A DNA stretch of 64,000 bases from an uncultured Verrucomicrobiota bacterium (GTDB lineage Bacteria; Verrucomicrobiota; Verrucomicrobiia; Opitutales; Opitutaceae). The DNA lies in assembly GCA_903898675.1 (NCBI GenBank), contig CAIUGM010000022.1, positions 288,293 to 352,292 of the forward strand. Reading direction: 5' to 3'. Below are positions 55,806 through 63,894 of the stretch, in pieces. The translations under genes and the position numbers were made by a program. The notes beneath the pieces were generated by a model. It saw nothing but the letters and a program-made list of their open reading frames with translations. It ran no database searches and was not told the origin of the DNA. Each line of letters opens with the position of its first letter. Position 1 is the first letter of the stretch.

Positions 55806-55837
55806 TTACTTGACCGTTAGGTAAACTCGGCTGAAAT
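55806..55837 (+). promoter_or_regulatory. Candidate promoter with overlapping palindromic operator before the LacI gene
   Basis: TTACTTGAC-C-GTTAGGTAA (55806-55824) is a 19-base imperfect palindrome (7 of 9 pairs). It contains a -35-like TTGACC (55810-55815), and 16 bases later TGAAAT (55832-55837) resembles a -10. The LacI-family start is at 55849. The layout suggests autorepression. Confidence 0.45.
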
Positions 55838-55848
55838 GCAGGTTCCCC

Positions 55849-56946
55849 ATGCCTCCGATTACCCTGAGCGTGATCGCCTCCCAAGCCGGTTGCTCGAAGA
55901 ACACCGTGTCGCTGGCGCTGCGCGGCGACCCGCAGATCCCGGCCACCACCCGCGACCGGATCCGGAAGGTGGCCGACCGGCTCGGTTACCGGCCCAACGC
56001 CGTGGTCTCACACCTGATGGCGCAGTTGCGCTCCAGCCAGAATGCGCGCTTTCAGGCCAAGCTCGCCCTCGTGAACGCCCACCGCGACCCCAAGGCGTTC
56101 CGCTCGCACGCCACCATCCCCGCCTACGTGCGCGGCTGCGAACGCCGGGCGCTGCAGCTGGGGTATGATTTCGACCACTTCTGGCTGCACGACCCCAAGC
56201 TGAAGGCCGAAAGCTGGATCCGCATCCTGCGTGCGCGCGGCATCAAGGGTCTGATCATCGTCGGCATGATGGACCAGAATCACCTGCCACCCCACCTGCG
56301 GGCGGTCTGGGACCATTTCCCGTGCGTCGTCACCGGGGTGCGCACGCGCGATCCCGCCCTCTCCTTCAGCTGCGTCGATCACCACAACCTCACGGTGACT
56401 GCGTTCGAGCAGGCCCTCGGGCTCGGCTACCGCCGGCCGGCCTTGCTCGTGGAGGAGCGGCTCGACCGGCTCGTGGAAGGCCGCTTCTCGGGCGCCATGC
56501 TCGCGGCGCAACAATCCCTCCCGGCGAAGCAGCGGGTGCCGGCCTTCACCCAGCTCGACCAGGCGCGGACCAACCAGGATCTGTTTCACCGCTGGTTCGA
56601 CCGCCACCAGCCGGACGTGCTGCTCTCGCTCTACAACATCATCTTCCCGTGGCTGAAGGACCGCGGCCTGCGCGTGCCGCAGGACATCGGCGTCATCCAG
56701 CTCGAATGGCGCGAGAGCCACGCCGAGATCTCCGGCATGAACCAGCACAACGACACGGTCGGCGAGGCCGCGGTCGACATGGTCGTGGGGCAGATCCACC
56801 GGAGCGAATCGGGCATCCCGCTTTTTCCCCGCGCCACCCTGATCGGCGCCAGCTGGGTCGAGGGCGGGTCCGTGCGGGTGCAAACCGCGCCTGGTCCACA
56901 ACGGCGTGCCCGCGCTGCGCCCTCCCTCTCGGCCCGGCCCCGCTAG
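55849..56946 (+). CDS. LacI-family transcriptional regulator
   Basis: 365 residues. The N-terminal LacI helix-turn-helix is complete (SVIASQAGCSKNTVSLALRG, then TRDRIRKVADRLGYRPNAVV). The effector domain follows the periplasmic-binding-protein fold (GIKGLIIVGMM, LGYRRPALLVEERLDR). It lies 41 bases before the second GH51 gene in the same direction, so it most likely controls that gene in response to a sugar. Confidence 0.93.
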   Translation: MPPITLSVIASQAGCSKNTVSLALRGDPQIPATTRDRIRKVADRLGYRPNAVVSHLMAQLRSSQNARFQAKLALVNAHRDPKAFRSHATIPAYVRGCERRALQLGYDFDHFWLHDPKLKAESWIRILRARGIKGLIIVGMMDQNHLPPHLRAVWDHFPCVVTGVRTRDPALSFSCVDHHNLTVTAFEQALGLGYRRPALLVEERLDRLVEGRFSGAMLAAQQSLPAKQRVPAFTQLDQARTNQDLFHRWFDRHQPDVLLSLYNIIFPWLKDRGLRVPQDIGVIQLEWRESHAEISGMNQHNDTVGEAAVDMVVGQIHRSESGIPLFPRATLIGASWVEGGSVRVQTAPGPQRRARAAPSLSARPR

Positions 56947-56987
56947 TTCTTCTCTTACTCCTTCTCCCTCCCCCTCACATGCGTGCC

Positions 56988-58946
56988 ATGAAAAGTTCGA
57001 TCGCCCTGCTCGCTTTCCTCGCCACGGGTCTCGCGGCCTTTCCGGCCGTCTCGGTCAAGGTGGACGTCGGCCACCCCGGCGCCGCCGTCAACCCGGCCAT
57101 GTGGGGCGCGTTCTTCGAGGACATCAACTTCGGCGCGGATGGCGGGCTCTACGCCGAGTTGGTGAAGAACCGGGGCTTCGAGTTTCCCGAGCCGTTGATG
57201 GGCTGGGCGAAGATGAATCCCTCCTTGGCGCGGGGCGACGTGTCCGTCCGCACCGACGCACCCTTCAACGCCGCCAATCCCCACTACGTCCGCATCCAGT
57301 CCGAGGGCACGGCCCCGCTCGGGCTCTCCAACGAGGGTTTCCGCGGCATCGGGTTGCGGCAGGGCGAAAGCTACGAGTTCTCGGTGCGCATCCGCGGCGT
57401 GGCCGGCACGCCCAAACTGAGCGTGCGGCTTTACGGCGGCGACGGCACGCTGCTCGACTCGGCCGAGCTCAAGAATTTCACCCACGACTGGCAGCAGTAC
57501 ACCGCCACCCTCCAGCCCGGCGACACCGACCCGAAGTCCCGCCTGGCCGTCTTGCTCGACGGGGCGGGCACCGTGGATCTGGATTTCGTCTCGCTGTTCC
57601 CCGCCCACACCTGGAAGAACCGCGCCGGCGGGTTGCGCGCCGACCTGGTGCAGGCGCTGGCGGACTCGCATCCGGGCTTCCTGCGTTTTCCCGGCGGCTG
57701 CGTCGTCGAGGGCAGCGTGCTCGCCCGGCGCTACCAGTGGAAGAAGACCATCGGCCCGGTCGAGGAGCGCCCGCTGCTCATCAACCGCTGGAGCTACGAG
57801 TTCCTGCACCGGCCCGCGCCGGATTACTTCCAGTCGTTCGGGCTGGGCTTCCTCGAGTACTTCCAGCTGTGCGAGGACATCGGCGCGCAGCCGCTGCCGA
57901 TCCTGAACTGCGGCATGGCCTGCCAGTTCAACTCCGGCGAGCTCTGCCCGCTGGATGCGCTCGAGCCGTACATCCAGGACGCGCTCGACCTGATCGAATT
58001 CGCCAACGGGCCGGTCACGAGCGAATGGGGCGCGAAACGCGCCGCACTCGGGCATCCCGCGCCGTTCAACCTGAAGCTCCTCGGTGTCGGCAACGAGCAG
58101 TGGGGCCCGGAATACATCGCGCGCTACATCAGGTTCGCGGAAGCCCTGAAGGCGAAGCACCCCGAGATCTCCCTTATCTCCGCCGCCGGCCCCAGCCCGG
58201 CCGACGACAACTTCAAGTTCGCCTGGGAGAAGCTCCGCGCGCTGCACGCCGATATCATCGACGAGCACTGCTACGACAAACCGGAATGGTTCCTCGACCA
58301 CGCCCACCGCTACGACGCCTACGACCGCAACGGCCCCAAGGTCTTCATGGGCGAATACGCCGCGCAGAGCGTCGGGGTGGTCAGCGTCAAGAACCGGAAC
58401 GACTTCGGCTGCGCCCTGGCCGAGGCCGCCTTCATGACCGGCCTCGAACGCAACGCCGACGTGGTCCGCATGGCGTCGTACGCGCCGCTGTTCGCCCATG
58501 TCGACGCCTGGCAGTGGACGCCCGACCTGATCTGGACCGACAATCTGCGCACGCTCCCCACGCCGAGCTACCACGTGCAAAGCCTCTTCGCCCGCAATCG
58601 CGGCGACCAGGTTCTGCCCGTGACCCTCGGCGGACTGACCGGCGAAGCGGCCAAACGCGTCTATGCTTCGTCGACTTTCGACACGGCAACCAACGAGGTC
58701 ATCCTCAAGCTGGTGAATGCCACGGCCCAGCCACTCACGCCGACGATCGACCTGACCGGCACGCGGGAGCTCAAGCCCGGCACGTTGATCGTCTTGCACG
58801 CCGACAACCTGGCCGAAGTAAATTCATTCGAAGCCCCGAACCTGATCGCCCCGCGCGAGACCCCGCTCGCGCCGACCGGCCCGACGTTCAACGTCACCCT
58901 GCCCGCGAATTCGTTCACCATCGTGCGCCTCGGCGTGGTGCGCTGA
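56988..58946 (+). CDS. GH51-type alpha-L-arabinofuranosidase with N-terminal carbohydrate-binding-like domain
   Basis: 652 residues from ATG 56988 (an ATG nine bases upstream is also possible). Signal peptide SSIALLAFLATGLAAFPA. The start GAFFEDINFGADGGLYAELV and an N-terminal beta-sandwich (SYEFSVRIRGVAGTPKLSVR) precede the TIM barrel, with acid/base Glu in GVGNEQWGPEY and nucleophile Glu in KVFMGEYAAQS. This longer form is distinct from the 518-residue GH51 of the ara cluster. Exported arabinan or arabinoxylan debranching is likely. Confidence 0.94.
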   Translation: MKSSIALLAFLATGLAAFPAVSVKVDVGHPGAAVNPAMWGAFFEDINFGADGGLYAELVKNRGFEFPEPLMGWAKMNPSLARGDVSVRTDAPFNAANPHYVRIQSEGTAPLGLSNEGFRGIGLRQGESYEFSVRIRGVAGTPKLSVRLYGGDGTLLDSAELKNFTHDWQQYTATLQPGDTDPKSRLAVLLDGAGTVDLDFVSLFPAHTWKNRAGGLRADLVQALADSHPGFLRFPGGCVVEGSVLARRYQWKKTIGPVEERPLLINRWSYEFLHRPAPDYFQSFGLGFLEYFQLCEDIGAQPLPILNCGMACQFNSGELCPLDALEPYIQDALDLIEFANGPVTSEWGAKRAALGHPAPFNLKLLGVGNEQWGPEYIARYIRFAEALKAKHPEISLISAAGPSPADDNFKFAWEKLRALHADIIDEHCYDKPEWFLDHAHRYDAYDRNGPKVFMGEYAAQSVGVVSVKNRNDFGCALAEAAFMTGLERNADVVRMASYAPLFAHVDAWQWTPDLIWTDNLRTLPTPSYHVQSLFARNRGDQVLPVTLGGLTGEAAKRVYASSTFDTATNEVILKLVNATAQPLTPTIDLTGTRELKPGTLIVLHADNLAEVNSFEAPNLIAPRETPLAPTGPTFNVTLPANSFTIVRLGVVR

Positions 58947-58963
58947 AGGCGGTTTCTGCAAGT

Positions 58964-59088
58964 GTAGCCGCGTTGGAGCTTGGCGACAACGTGGCCGGCC
59001 GCGAGGCCGGAACCACGCTTGGTCCGGTTGCGAACGCACCGGTCTTGTCGCGCCAAGCCGCTCGGAACGCAAACTCAAGCGCGGCTAC
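58964..59088. repeat. BIME-like element, GTAGCCGCG family copy
   Basis: Starts GTAGCCGCGTTGGAGC and ends CAAGCGCGGCTAC. Read on the minus strand its first 28 bases match the element at 10052 at 27 positions. An internal palindrome GGCCGGCCGCGAGGCCGG is also present. It lies between the convergent GH51 and galK genes. Confidence 0.8.
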
Positions 59089-59105
59089 AGTGCTCTCTTG
59101 CCCGC

Positions 59106-60254
59106 CTACACCAACTGAGCCCCATCCGCCACCTGCAGCGGAATGATCTCCGGCGCCCGGCCGAACTTCGCGAGATAGGCGGCCCCCACGGCCTGCGCGC
59201 CCGCCGCATCGAACTCCGGCCGCGCCAGCGCGAGCACGGCGCCACCGAAACCGCCGCCGGTCAGGCGCGCGCCCAGGATCCCGGGGCTCTCGACCAGCCG
59301 GTCCACGAGAAAATCCAACTGCGGCGTGCTGTTCTCAAAGAGATGCTGCGAGCTGCGGTGCGACGCGGTGAGCAGGGCGCCGACCCTGGTCATGTCGTTG
59401 GCCGCGAGGGCGGCCACCACCTGCCCCACCCGCGCGTGTTCCTCGACCACATGCCGGGCGCGCTTGGCAATCAACGGCGGCAAACCACCCGCGCGGGCGG
59501 CCAACTCCGCCGGAGTGAGCGACGCGAGCAACTCAACCCCGAGCGCCTTGGCCGCCTGCTGGCACTCGGCGTGGCGCTGGGCGTACATGCCGTCGATGAG
59601 GGCGTGCTTCGTGAGCGAGTTGAAGACCCACAGCCGCAGCCCCGGCGGCATGGGCGTCGTTGAAAACTTCGGCCCCATGCAGTCGATGTGCACGAGATGA
59701 TCGCGCCGGGCGAAGGCGATGGTGCCCTGGTCGAGTACGCCGCAGGGGACGCCCACGAAGTTGTTCTCCGCGTGCCGGCCCAGCTCGGCGAGCCGCTGCG
59801 CCGTGATCGCCGGAGCGCCCGCCAGTTGCAGGAACGCCAGGCCCGCGGCCAGCTCGAGCGCCGCGCTGCTGCTGAGCCCGGCGCCGGACGGGAGGTCCGA
59901 ATGGACGAGCAGATTGAAATCCGCCGGCTGCGAGAGACCGAACTGACCGAGCGCGAGCCAGACCCCGAGCGGGTAATTCAGCCAGGACAACGCCCCCGTC
60001 TGCCTCGTGCTGGTGCCGGCGGCGAGCGTCCGAACCGTGGTTTGCTGGTCGCTGCAAAAGGCAAACTGGCCGGGCTCGCCCCGCGACACGGCCACCCACA
60101 CATGGCGGTCGATGCCGGCGCCGAGCACCGCGCCGCCGTTGTAGTCCGTGTGGTTGCCGATGAATTCCACGCGGCCCGGCGCGCGCGCGATGACGGTGGC
60201 CGGGCGGCCAAATACTTCTTTAAAACGGGCGGCGACTTCCTGTTCCTGGCTCAT
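59106..60254 (-). CDS. galK: Galactokinase
   Basis: 382 residues from ATG 60254, chosen at the usual GHMP N-terminus (SQEQEVAARFKEVFG). The galactokinase signature APGRVEFIGNHTDYNGG is complete, the ATP loop is LPSGAGLSSSAALELA, and the C-terminal GHMP motif is RLTGGGFGGAVLAL. It phosphorylates alpha-D-galactose. No galT or galE is in the window. Confidence 0.96.
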   Translation of the reverse strand: MSQEQEVAARFKEVFGRPATVIARAPGRVEFIGNHTDYNGGAVLGAGIDRHVWVAVSRGEPGQFAFCSDQQTTVRTLAAGTSTRQTGALSWLNYPLGVWLALGQFGLSQPADFNLLVHSDLPSGAGLSSSAALELAAGLAFLQLAGAPAITAQRLAELGRHAENNFVGVPCGVLDQGTIAFARRDHLVHIDCMGPKFSTTPMPPGLRLWVFNSLTKHALIDGMYAQRHAECQQAAKALGVELLASLTPAELAARAGGLPPLIAKRARHVVEEHARVGQVVAALAANDMTRVGALLTASHRSSQHLFENSTPQLDFLVDRLVESPGILGARLTGGGFGGAVLALARPEFDAAGAQAVGAAYLAKFGRAPEIIPLQVADGAQLV

Positions 60255-60406
60255 GGTCGGTTGGGTGGGAGTGTCCTGCGGCAATGGGGGATGAAAGGTC
60301 AGATTGAAAAGGACTCTGCGGCGCATGCAAACAGGTATTCAGCAGCCGGTAAGGTTATGACGGTCCGCCGCCGGCGCCGGGCGGCGAAACGAGGCACAAA
60401 AACCCG

Positions 60407-60436
60407 TTGACAGCCGGGCGGGTCAGCCGCACTTAT
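60407..60436 (+). promoter_or_regulatory. Candidate promoter of the initiator tRNA
   Basis: A perfect -35 TTGACA (60407-60412) is followed after 18 bases by ACTTAT (60431-60436), a partial -10. The tRNA begins 14 bases later, a fitting distance. Confidence 0.5.
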
Positions 60437-60450
60437 CCCCTCTCCCTTGA

Positions 60451-60527
<77 letters not shown>

Positions 60528-60533
60528 ATTTAA

Positions 60534-60568
60534 AACGCCGCCCGATTGCCCGGGCGGCGTTTCTGTTT
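60534..60568 (+). terminator. Rho-independent terminator of the initiator tRNA
   Basis: AACGCCGCCCG (60534-60544) pairs with CGGGCGGCGTT (60551-60561), followed by TCTGTTT. It starts seven bases after the CCA. Confidence 0.88.
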
Positions 60569-60602
60569 AACGACTTGAGGGAATCGACGAGAGCTGCGGT
60601 GC

Positions 60603-61067
60603 TTAGCGATCTACCGGCGTGACTTCTTGCCGATAAAAACAGTGGTTCCTGTCATCCTCGCTGCGTCGCAGCACCACGTTGCCTTTAACCAGGTTGATCT
60701 GATGGAAGTAACCTTTGAGTTCTCCGGTCTCGGTTTTGGGCATCAGCACAAGCTTCCCGTCAATAAACTGCCAGGTCCCGAAGGAGGAGCCCGTAGCATT
60801 TCGCTGGGCGAACCCTTCTTCATCAATCGTGGACCCCGTATTGATCCCGACCTTGTAGCTCGTATCCGTCATGGTCTTTTGCGAATCCACCGAGTGAGCC
60901 TCGTATTCACCATTAGGTTTAAACCGCAGCATGACGATTTCAGGCATGGGCCCCCGGTAGTACAGGCCAACCAAGGACTTTTCCGTTACCACATCAGGGC
61001 TTTTGACGGTCTCATGATCAGCAAAGGACAAAGTCAGGAGAAGACTGAAAATAATAATTAATTTCAT
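60603..61067 (-). CDS. Small exported protein of unknown function
   Basis: 154 residues from ATG 61067, which begins a signal peptide (MKLIIIFSLLLTLSFA). A longer frame to 61265 overlaps the upstream gene and is rejected. The mature protein is beta-rich (LVGLYYRGP, VMLRFKPNGEYEAHS, SSFGTWQFIDGKLVLMP). Its layout resembles the protein at 61552 (LVGEWKSEE, YVIFAFKADGALVS), so the two may be distant paralogues. Base composition is less GC-rich than most of the window. Confidence 0.7.
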   Translation of the reverse strand: MKLIIIFSLLLTLSFADHETVKSPDVVTEKSLVGLYYRGPMPEIVMLRFKPNGEYEAHSVDSQKTMTDTSYKVGINTGSTIDEEGFAQRNATGSSFGTWQFIDGKLVLMPKTETGELKGYFHQINLVKGNVVLRRSEDDRNHCFYRQEVTPVDR

Positions 61068-61105
61068 GGAGATTGTGATGCTTTGGTCGGGCTCTTCTTC
61101 ATAAC

Positions 61106-61555
61106 TTACCCGGGAGATAAACCGCCTTTCGAGGTTTCCAGGGGTTGGCCATGGTACCTGTAAATGAGAACTGACGTGGAATAACCCACAACCAAGCCAA
61201 CAAGTCCAAACACCGGACCGAGAACCCCAAGATTTTGCAAAGTCACACCGATCGCGGCACCGCACAATGTGCCCAAACCGGCGCCCAACAAACGGAATGG
61301 CATTTTCCGCTTAAAGCGTGGCCCGGCATACTTCCAAGCCACCTCCAGTATGGCCCAGTAGGCGAAACCCGGGATGCAACAAAAGAGGAATCCGTAGCAA
61401 ATAAGCAGGAGGAACCCCGCCAGTTGTTCCGATAGGGGCGACAAAAACGTCCCATGACCCAGCAGTGCGTAACCCCATAGATAAACCTGAAGCAGTGCCG
61501 CCCCAAGGATCGGCGGCACAAAGAGCGCCAGCATGATGCGTTTAAACGGCTTCAT
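61106..61555 (-). CDS. Small membrane protein of unknown function
   Basis: 149 residues from ATG 61555, which overlaps the stop of the upstream gene (ATGA). Four hydrophobic segments (IMLALFVPPILGAALLQVYL, GFLLLICYGFLFCCIPGFAY, then two Gly-rich helices) leave short loops. No family recognised. It is the middle gene of a three-gene operon of small envelope proteins. Confidence 0.72.
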   Translation of the reverse strand: MKPFKRIMLALFVPPILGAALLQVYLWGYALLGHGTFLSPLSEQLAGFLLLICYGFLFCCIPGFAYWAILEVAWKYAGPRFKRKMPFRLLGAGLGTLCGAAIGVTLQNLGVLGPVFGLVGLVVGYSTSVLIYRYHGQPLETSKGGLSPG

Positions 61556-61992
61556 TGCTTCGTGAGCACGCCGGCGGTGGCCCCAAATTCTTTTGGCCAT
61601 GGACCCTTCCCTTCCACGAGTTGGAGGCGCAATTTGGTCGGGCTAATAAACTCGATGATGGCCGACCGGTCAAATGGCGTGGGCAGACGGGGCTGCGCCA
61701 CGAAATGCATGACGAGGACCGCAGGCTTTTGCGTGAAATCGACCTCATAGGTACCATGAAGCACGGAAACCGCGGATGAACCCTGACTGTCGCGCATCCC
61801 ATCGGTGGAGACCAGGGCTCCATCGGCCTTGAAGGCGAAGATGACGTAGCGGGCGCTTTGTTCGTTGCCCCGTTCCTCGGACTTCCATTCACCAACCAGA
61901 TCGGATTTTTCAGCCCCCATGCAAGGAACAGCCCAAGTGGAAGGGATCGCCAGGGCCAGTAAGGTCAGGATCAGTTTCACGTCTGCCAACAT
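61552..61992 (-). CDS. Small exported beta-rich protein of unknown function
   Basis: 146 residues from ATG 61992 (62007 also possible). Signal peptide VKLILTLLALAIPSTWA. The mature part (LVGEWKSEERGNEQSARYVI, FEVDFTQKP-like YEVDFTQKPAVLVMHF) suggests a small lipocalin-like or TIGR-type barrel, but no family is certain. Its stop is coupled to the membrane protein at 61106. Confidence 0.7.
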   Translation of the reverse strand: MLADVKLILTLLALAIPSTWAVPCMGAEKSDLVGEWKSEERGNEQSARYVIFAFKADGALVSTDGMRDSQGSSAVSVLHGTYEVDFTQKPAVLVMHFVAQPRLPTPFDRSAIIEFISPTKLRLQLVEGKGPWPKEFGATAGVLTKQ

Positions 61993-62042
61993 ACCATTTC
62001 GGGACACCAGCGCGAGCCACCATCGAAACGCGCCGGCGAAAT

Positions 62043-63341
62043 TTATTCGCGAAGCGGTGACTCCCGTCCGGGCCTGAGCAGCAGGCCGGCGAGCATCGCC
62101 CCGAGGAGCAGGCTGATGGCGACGGCGTAAAGCCCGGCCTGCTGGCTGTGGCTGAAGTCATTCAGCGCGCCGACCAGATAGGGGCTGGCGAAGCCACCGA
62201 GGTTCCCGAGCGAATTGATCAGCGCAATGCCGGCGGCGGCGGCCGCACCCTCAAGGAGGGCGGCAGGAAATGTCCAGAAAAGCGGCATCGCGCACAGGAC
62301 GCCCGATGTCGCCAAGACCAGGCCGGCCACCACGACGGAGCCGGTTCCGCCCCCGAGGCCGATCAGGCCAAAGCCCAGCCCCGCCGCCACCAGGCACAGC
62401 ACCAGGTGCCAGAAACGTTCGCCGGTGCGATCGGAATGCCGGCCGACCGCGATCATCGCGGCGATCGCCACGGCATACGGGATCGCCGACACGAAGCCCA
62501 CCCCGAGCATACTGGCCATGCCGGCATTGCGAATGATCTGCGGCATCCAGAAACTGATCCCGTAAAGGCCGGTCATCAGCGTGAAATAGATGCAACCAAA
62601 GCCCCAAATCCGGGGATGGGCCAAAACCGCCCCGATGGAGAGGTGTTCCTTGGCGTGATCCTCCGCCGCGACCGCCCGGGTGAGCAAACCCTTCTCGTCC
62701 GCCGTCAACCAGCCCGCATCCCGGATGCGGTCCGGGAGCCAGGCCAGGATCGCTCCGCCGATAACCAGCGAAGGGATCGCTTCCAGGACAAAGAGCCACT
62801 GCCAGCCGGCATAGCCCGCGGCGCCGGCCAACCGCTGCATGATCCAGCCGGACAGGGGCCCGCCGATCAGCCCGGAAAATCCAATGGCGGAAATGAAAAA
62901 GGCGGTGATCTGCGCCCGCCGCTTCACCGGGAACCAATAGGTCAGGTAAAGGATGATGCCCGGAAAGAAACCCGCCTCCGCCAGGCCCAGGACAAAGCGG
63001 GAGAAGTAGAACTGGGCGGGCGTCCGAACGAACATCGCCGCGGCGGAGATCAAGCCCCAGGAAATCATGATCCGCGCGATCCACGACCGGGCGCCCAGCC
63101 GGTGCAGGAGCACATTGCTCGGCACCTCGAAAAGAAAGTATCCGATGAAGAACACCCCCGCGCCCAGTCCGTAGACGGTATCGCTGAACTTGAGGTCGGC
63201 GATCATCTGCAACTTGGCAAAGCCCACGTTAACCCGGTTCAGGTAGGCCACGACATAGCCCACGAACAGCAGCGGGATGAGCCGCCAGGCAACGCGGCGG
63301 TAGAGCTGGTTTTCTAGATTGGCTGGACCTTTCGAAATCAT
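62043..63341 (-). CDS. MFS transporter, anion:cation symporter (ACS) type
   Basis: 432 residues, twelve TM helices. The ACS start is typical (RRVAWRLIPLLFVGYVVAYL, then NRVNVGFAKLQM), as are YFLFEVPSNVLLHRLGARSW and RFVLGLAEAGFFPGIILYLT. Members import organic anions such as tartrate, phthalate, galactarate or hexuronates. The substrate here is not determined. No adjacent catabolic gene. Confidence 0.92.
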   Translation of the reverse strand: MISKGPANLENQLYRRVAWRLIPLLFVGYVVAYLNRVNVGFAKLQMIADLKFSDTVYGLGAGVFFIGYFLFEVPSNVLLHRLGARSWIARIMISWGLISAAAMFVRTPAQFYFSRFVLGLAEAGFFPGIILYLTYWFPVKRRAQITAFFISAIGFSGLIGGPLSGWIMQRLAGAAGYAGWQWLFVLEAIPSLVIGGAILAWLPDRIRDAGWLTADEKGLLTRAVAAEDHAKEHLSIGAVLAHPRIWGFGCIYFTLMTGLYGISFWMPQIIRNAGMASMLGVGFVSAIPYAVAIAAMIAVGRHSDRTGERFWHLVLCLVAAGLGFGLIGLGGGTGSVVVAGLVLATSGVLCAMPLFWTFPAALLEGAAAAAGIALINSLGNLGGFASPYLVGALNDFSHSQQAGLYAVAISLLLGAMLAGLLLRPGRESPLRE

Positions 63342-63448
63342 GCGGCGGGCCGGGGCTGTCCTTCATCGCACCCCATGGTCACGTTGTAATTGACCCCGGC
63401 TAACGCGAGTGGATAAGTCGGAGCGACCCATGAAACGAACCGCGTCAG

Positions 63449-63892
63449 ATGAGGCGTATGATCTACGCGATCAAAGTTGAGGTTTCTGATCCGGCAGCGG
63501 CGACTTTCGTGTTCCGCGCGCAGAAGACAATGTATGGCGGCAAACACGTCGCCAAGGGCGATACGATCTTCGTCTTCGCCAGCGAGAACGAGGGCGGGCC
63601 CGGTCTCATCGCGCGCGGCGTCGTCACCTCGGCCCAACCGATCGCCCGGCAACGCGGCCTCGCCCGGCAAACGCCGCGCGTGAGCCTCACCATCCGGCGC
63701 ACCGCACTCGCGCGGCGGCGCCTGGGACGGGACGAGCTCAAACCTTTTTCCGCCTGGCACGACGGCCGGCCCGAAACCGAGCTCAATTTCAAATTCTACC
63801 GCCAGGCCACGAACAAGATCATCGGCCTTACCGATGAAACCGCCGCGTTCCTCCGGGGATTTGACGTGATTCCGGTAATTCGAGCCGCTTGA
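63449..63892 (+). CDS. Conserved small protein, PUA/EVE-like
   Basis: 147 residues; ATG 63449 or 63458 (MIYAIKVEV). Segments FRAQKTMYGGKHVAKGDTIF, VFASENEGGPGLIARGVV and ELNFKFYRQATNKIIGL suggest a compact beta-barrel of the PUA/EVE/ASCH kind that can bind nucleic acids or modified bases. This is recognition of a fold-like pattern, not a firm family assignment. It ends just before an insertion sequence and appears intact. Confidence 0.65.
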   Translation: MRRMIYAIKVEVSDPAAATFVFRAQKTMYGGKHVAKGDTIFVFASENEGGPGLIARGVVTSAQPIARQRGLARQTPRVSLTIRRTALARRRLGRDELKPFSAWHDGRPETELNFKFYRQATNKIIGLTDETAAFLRGFDVIPVIRAA

Positions 63893-63894
63893 AA

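Noticed and set aside
63449..63892. Gene truncated by the IS element
   Set aside because: The reading frame ends at its own stop before the IS, and its C-terminus looks natural.
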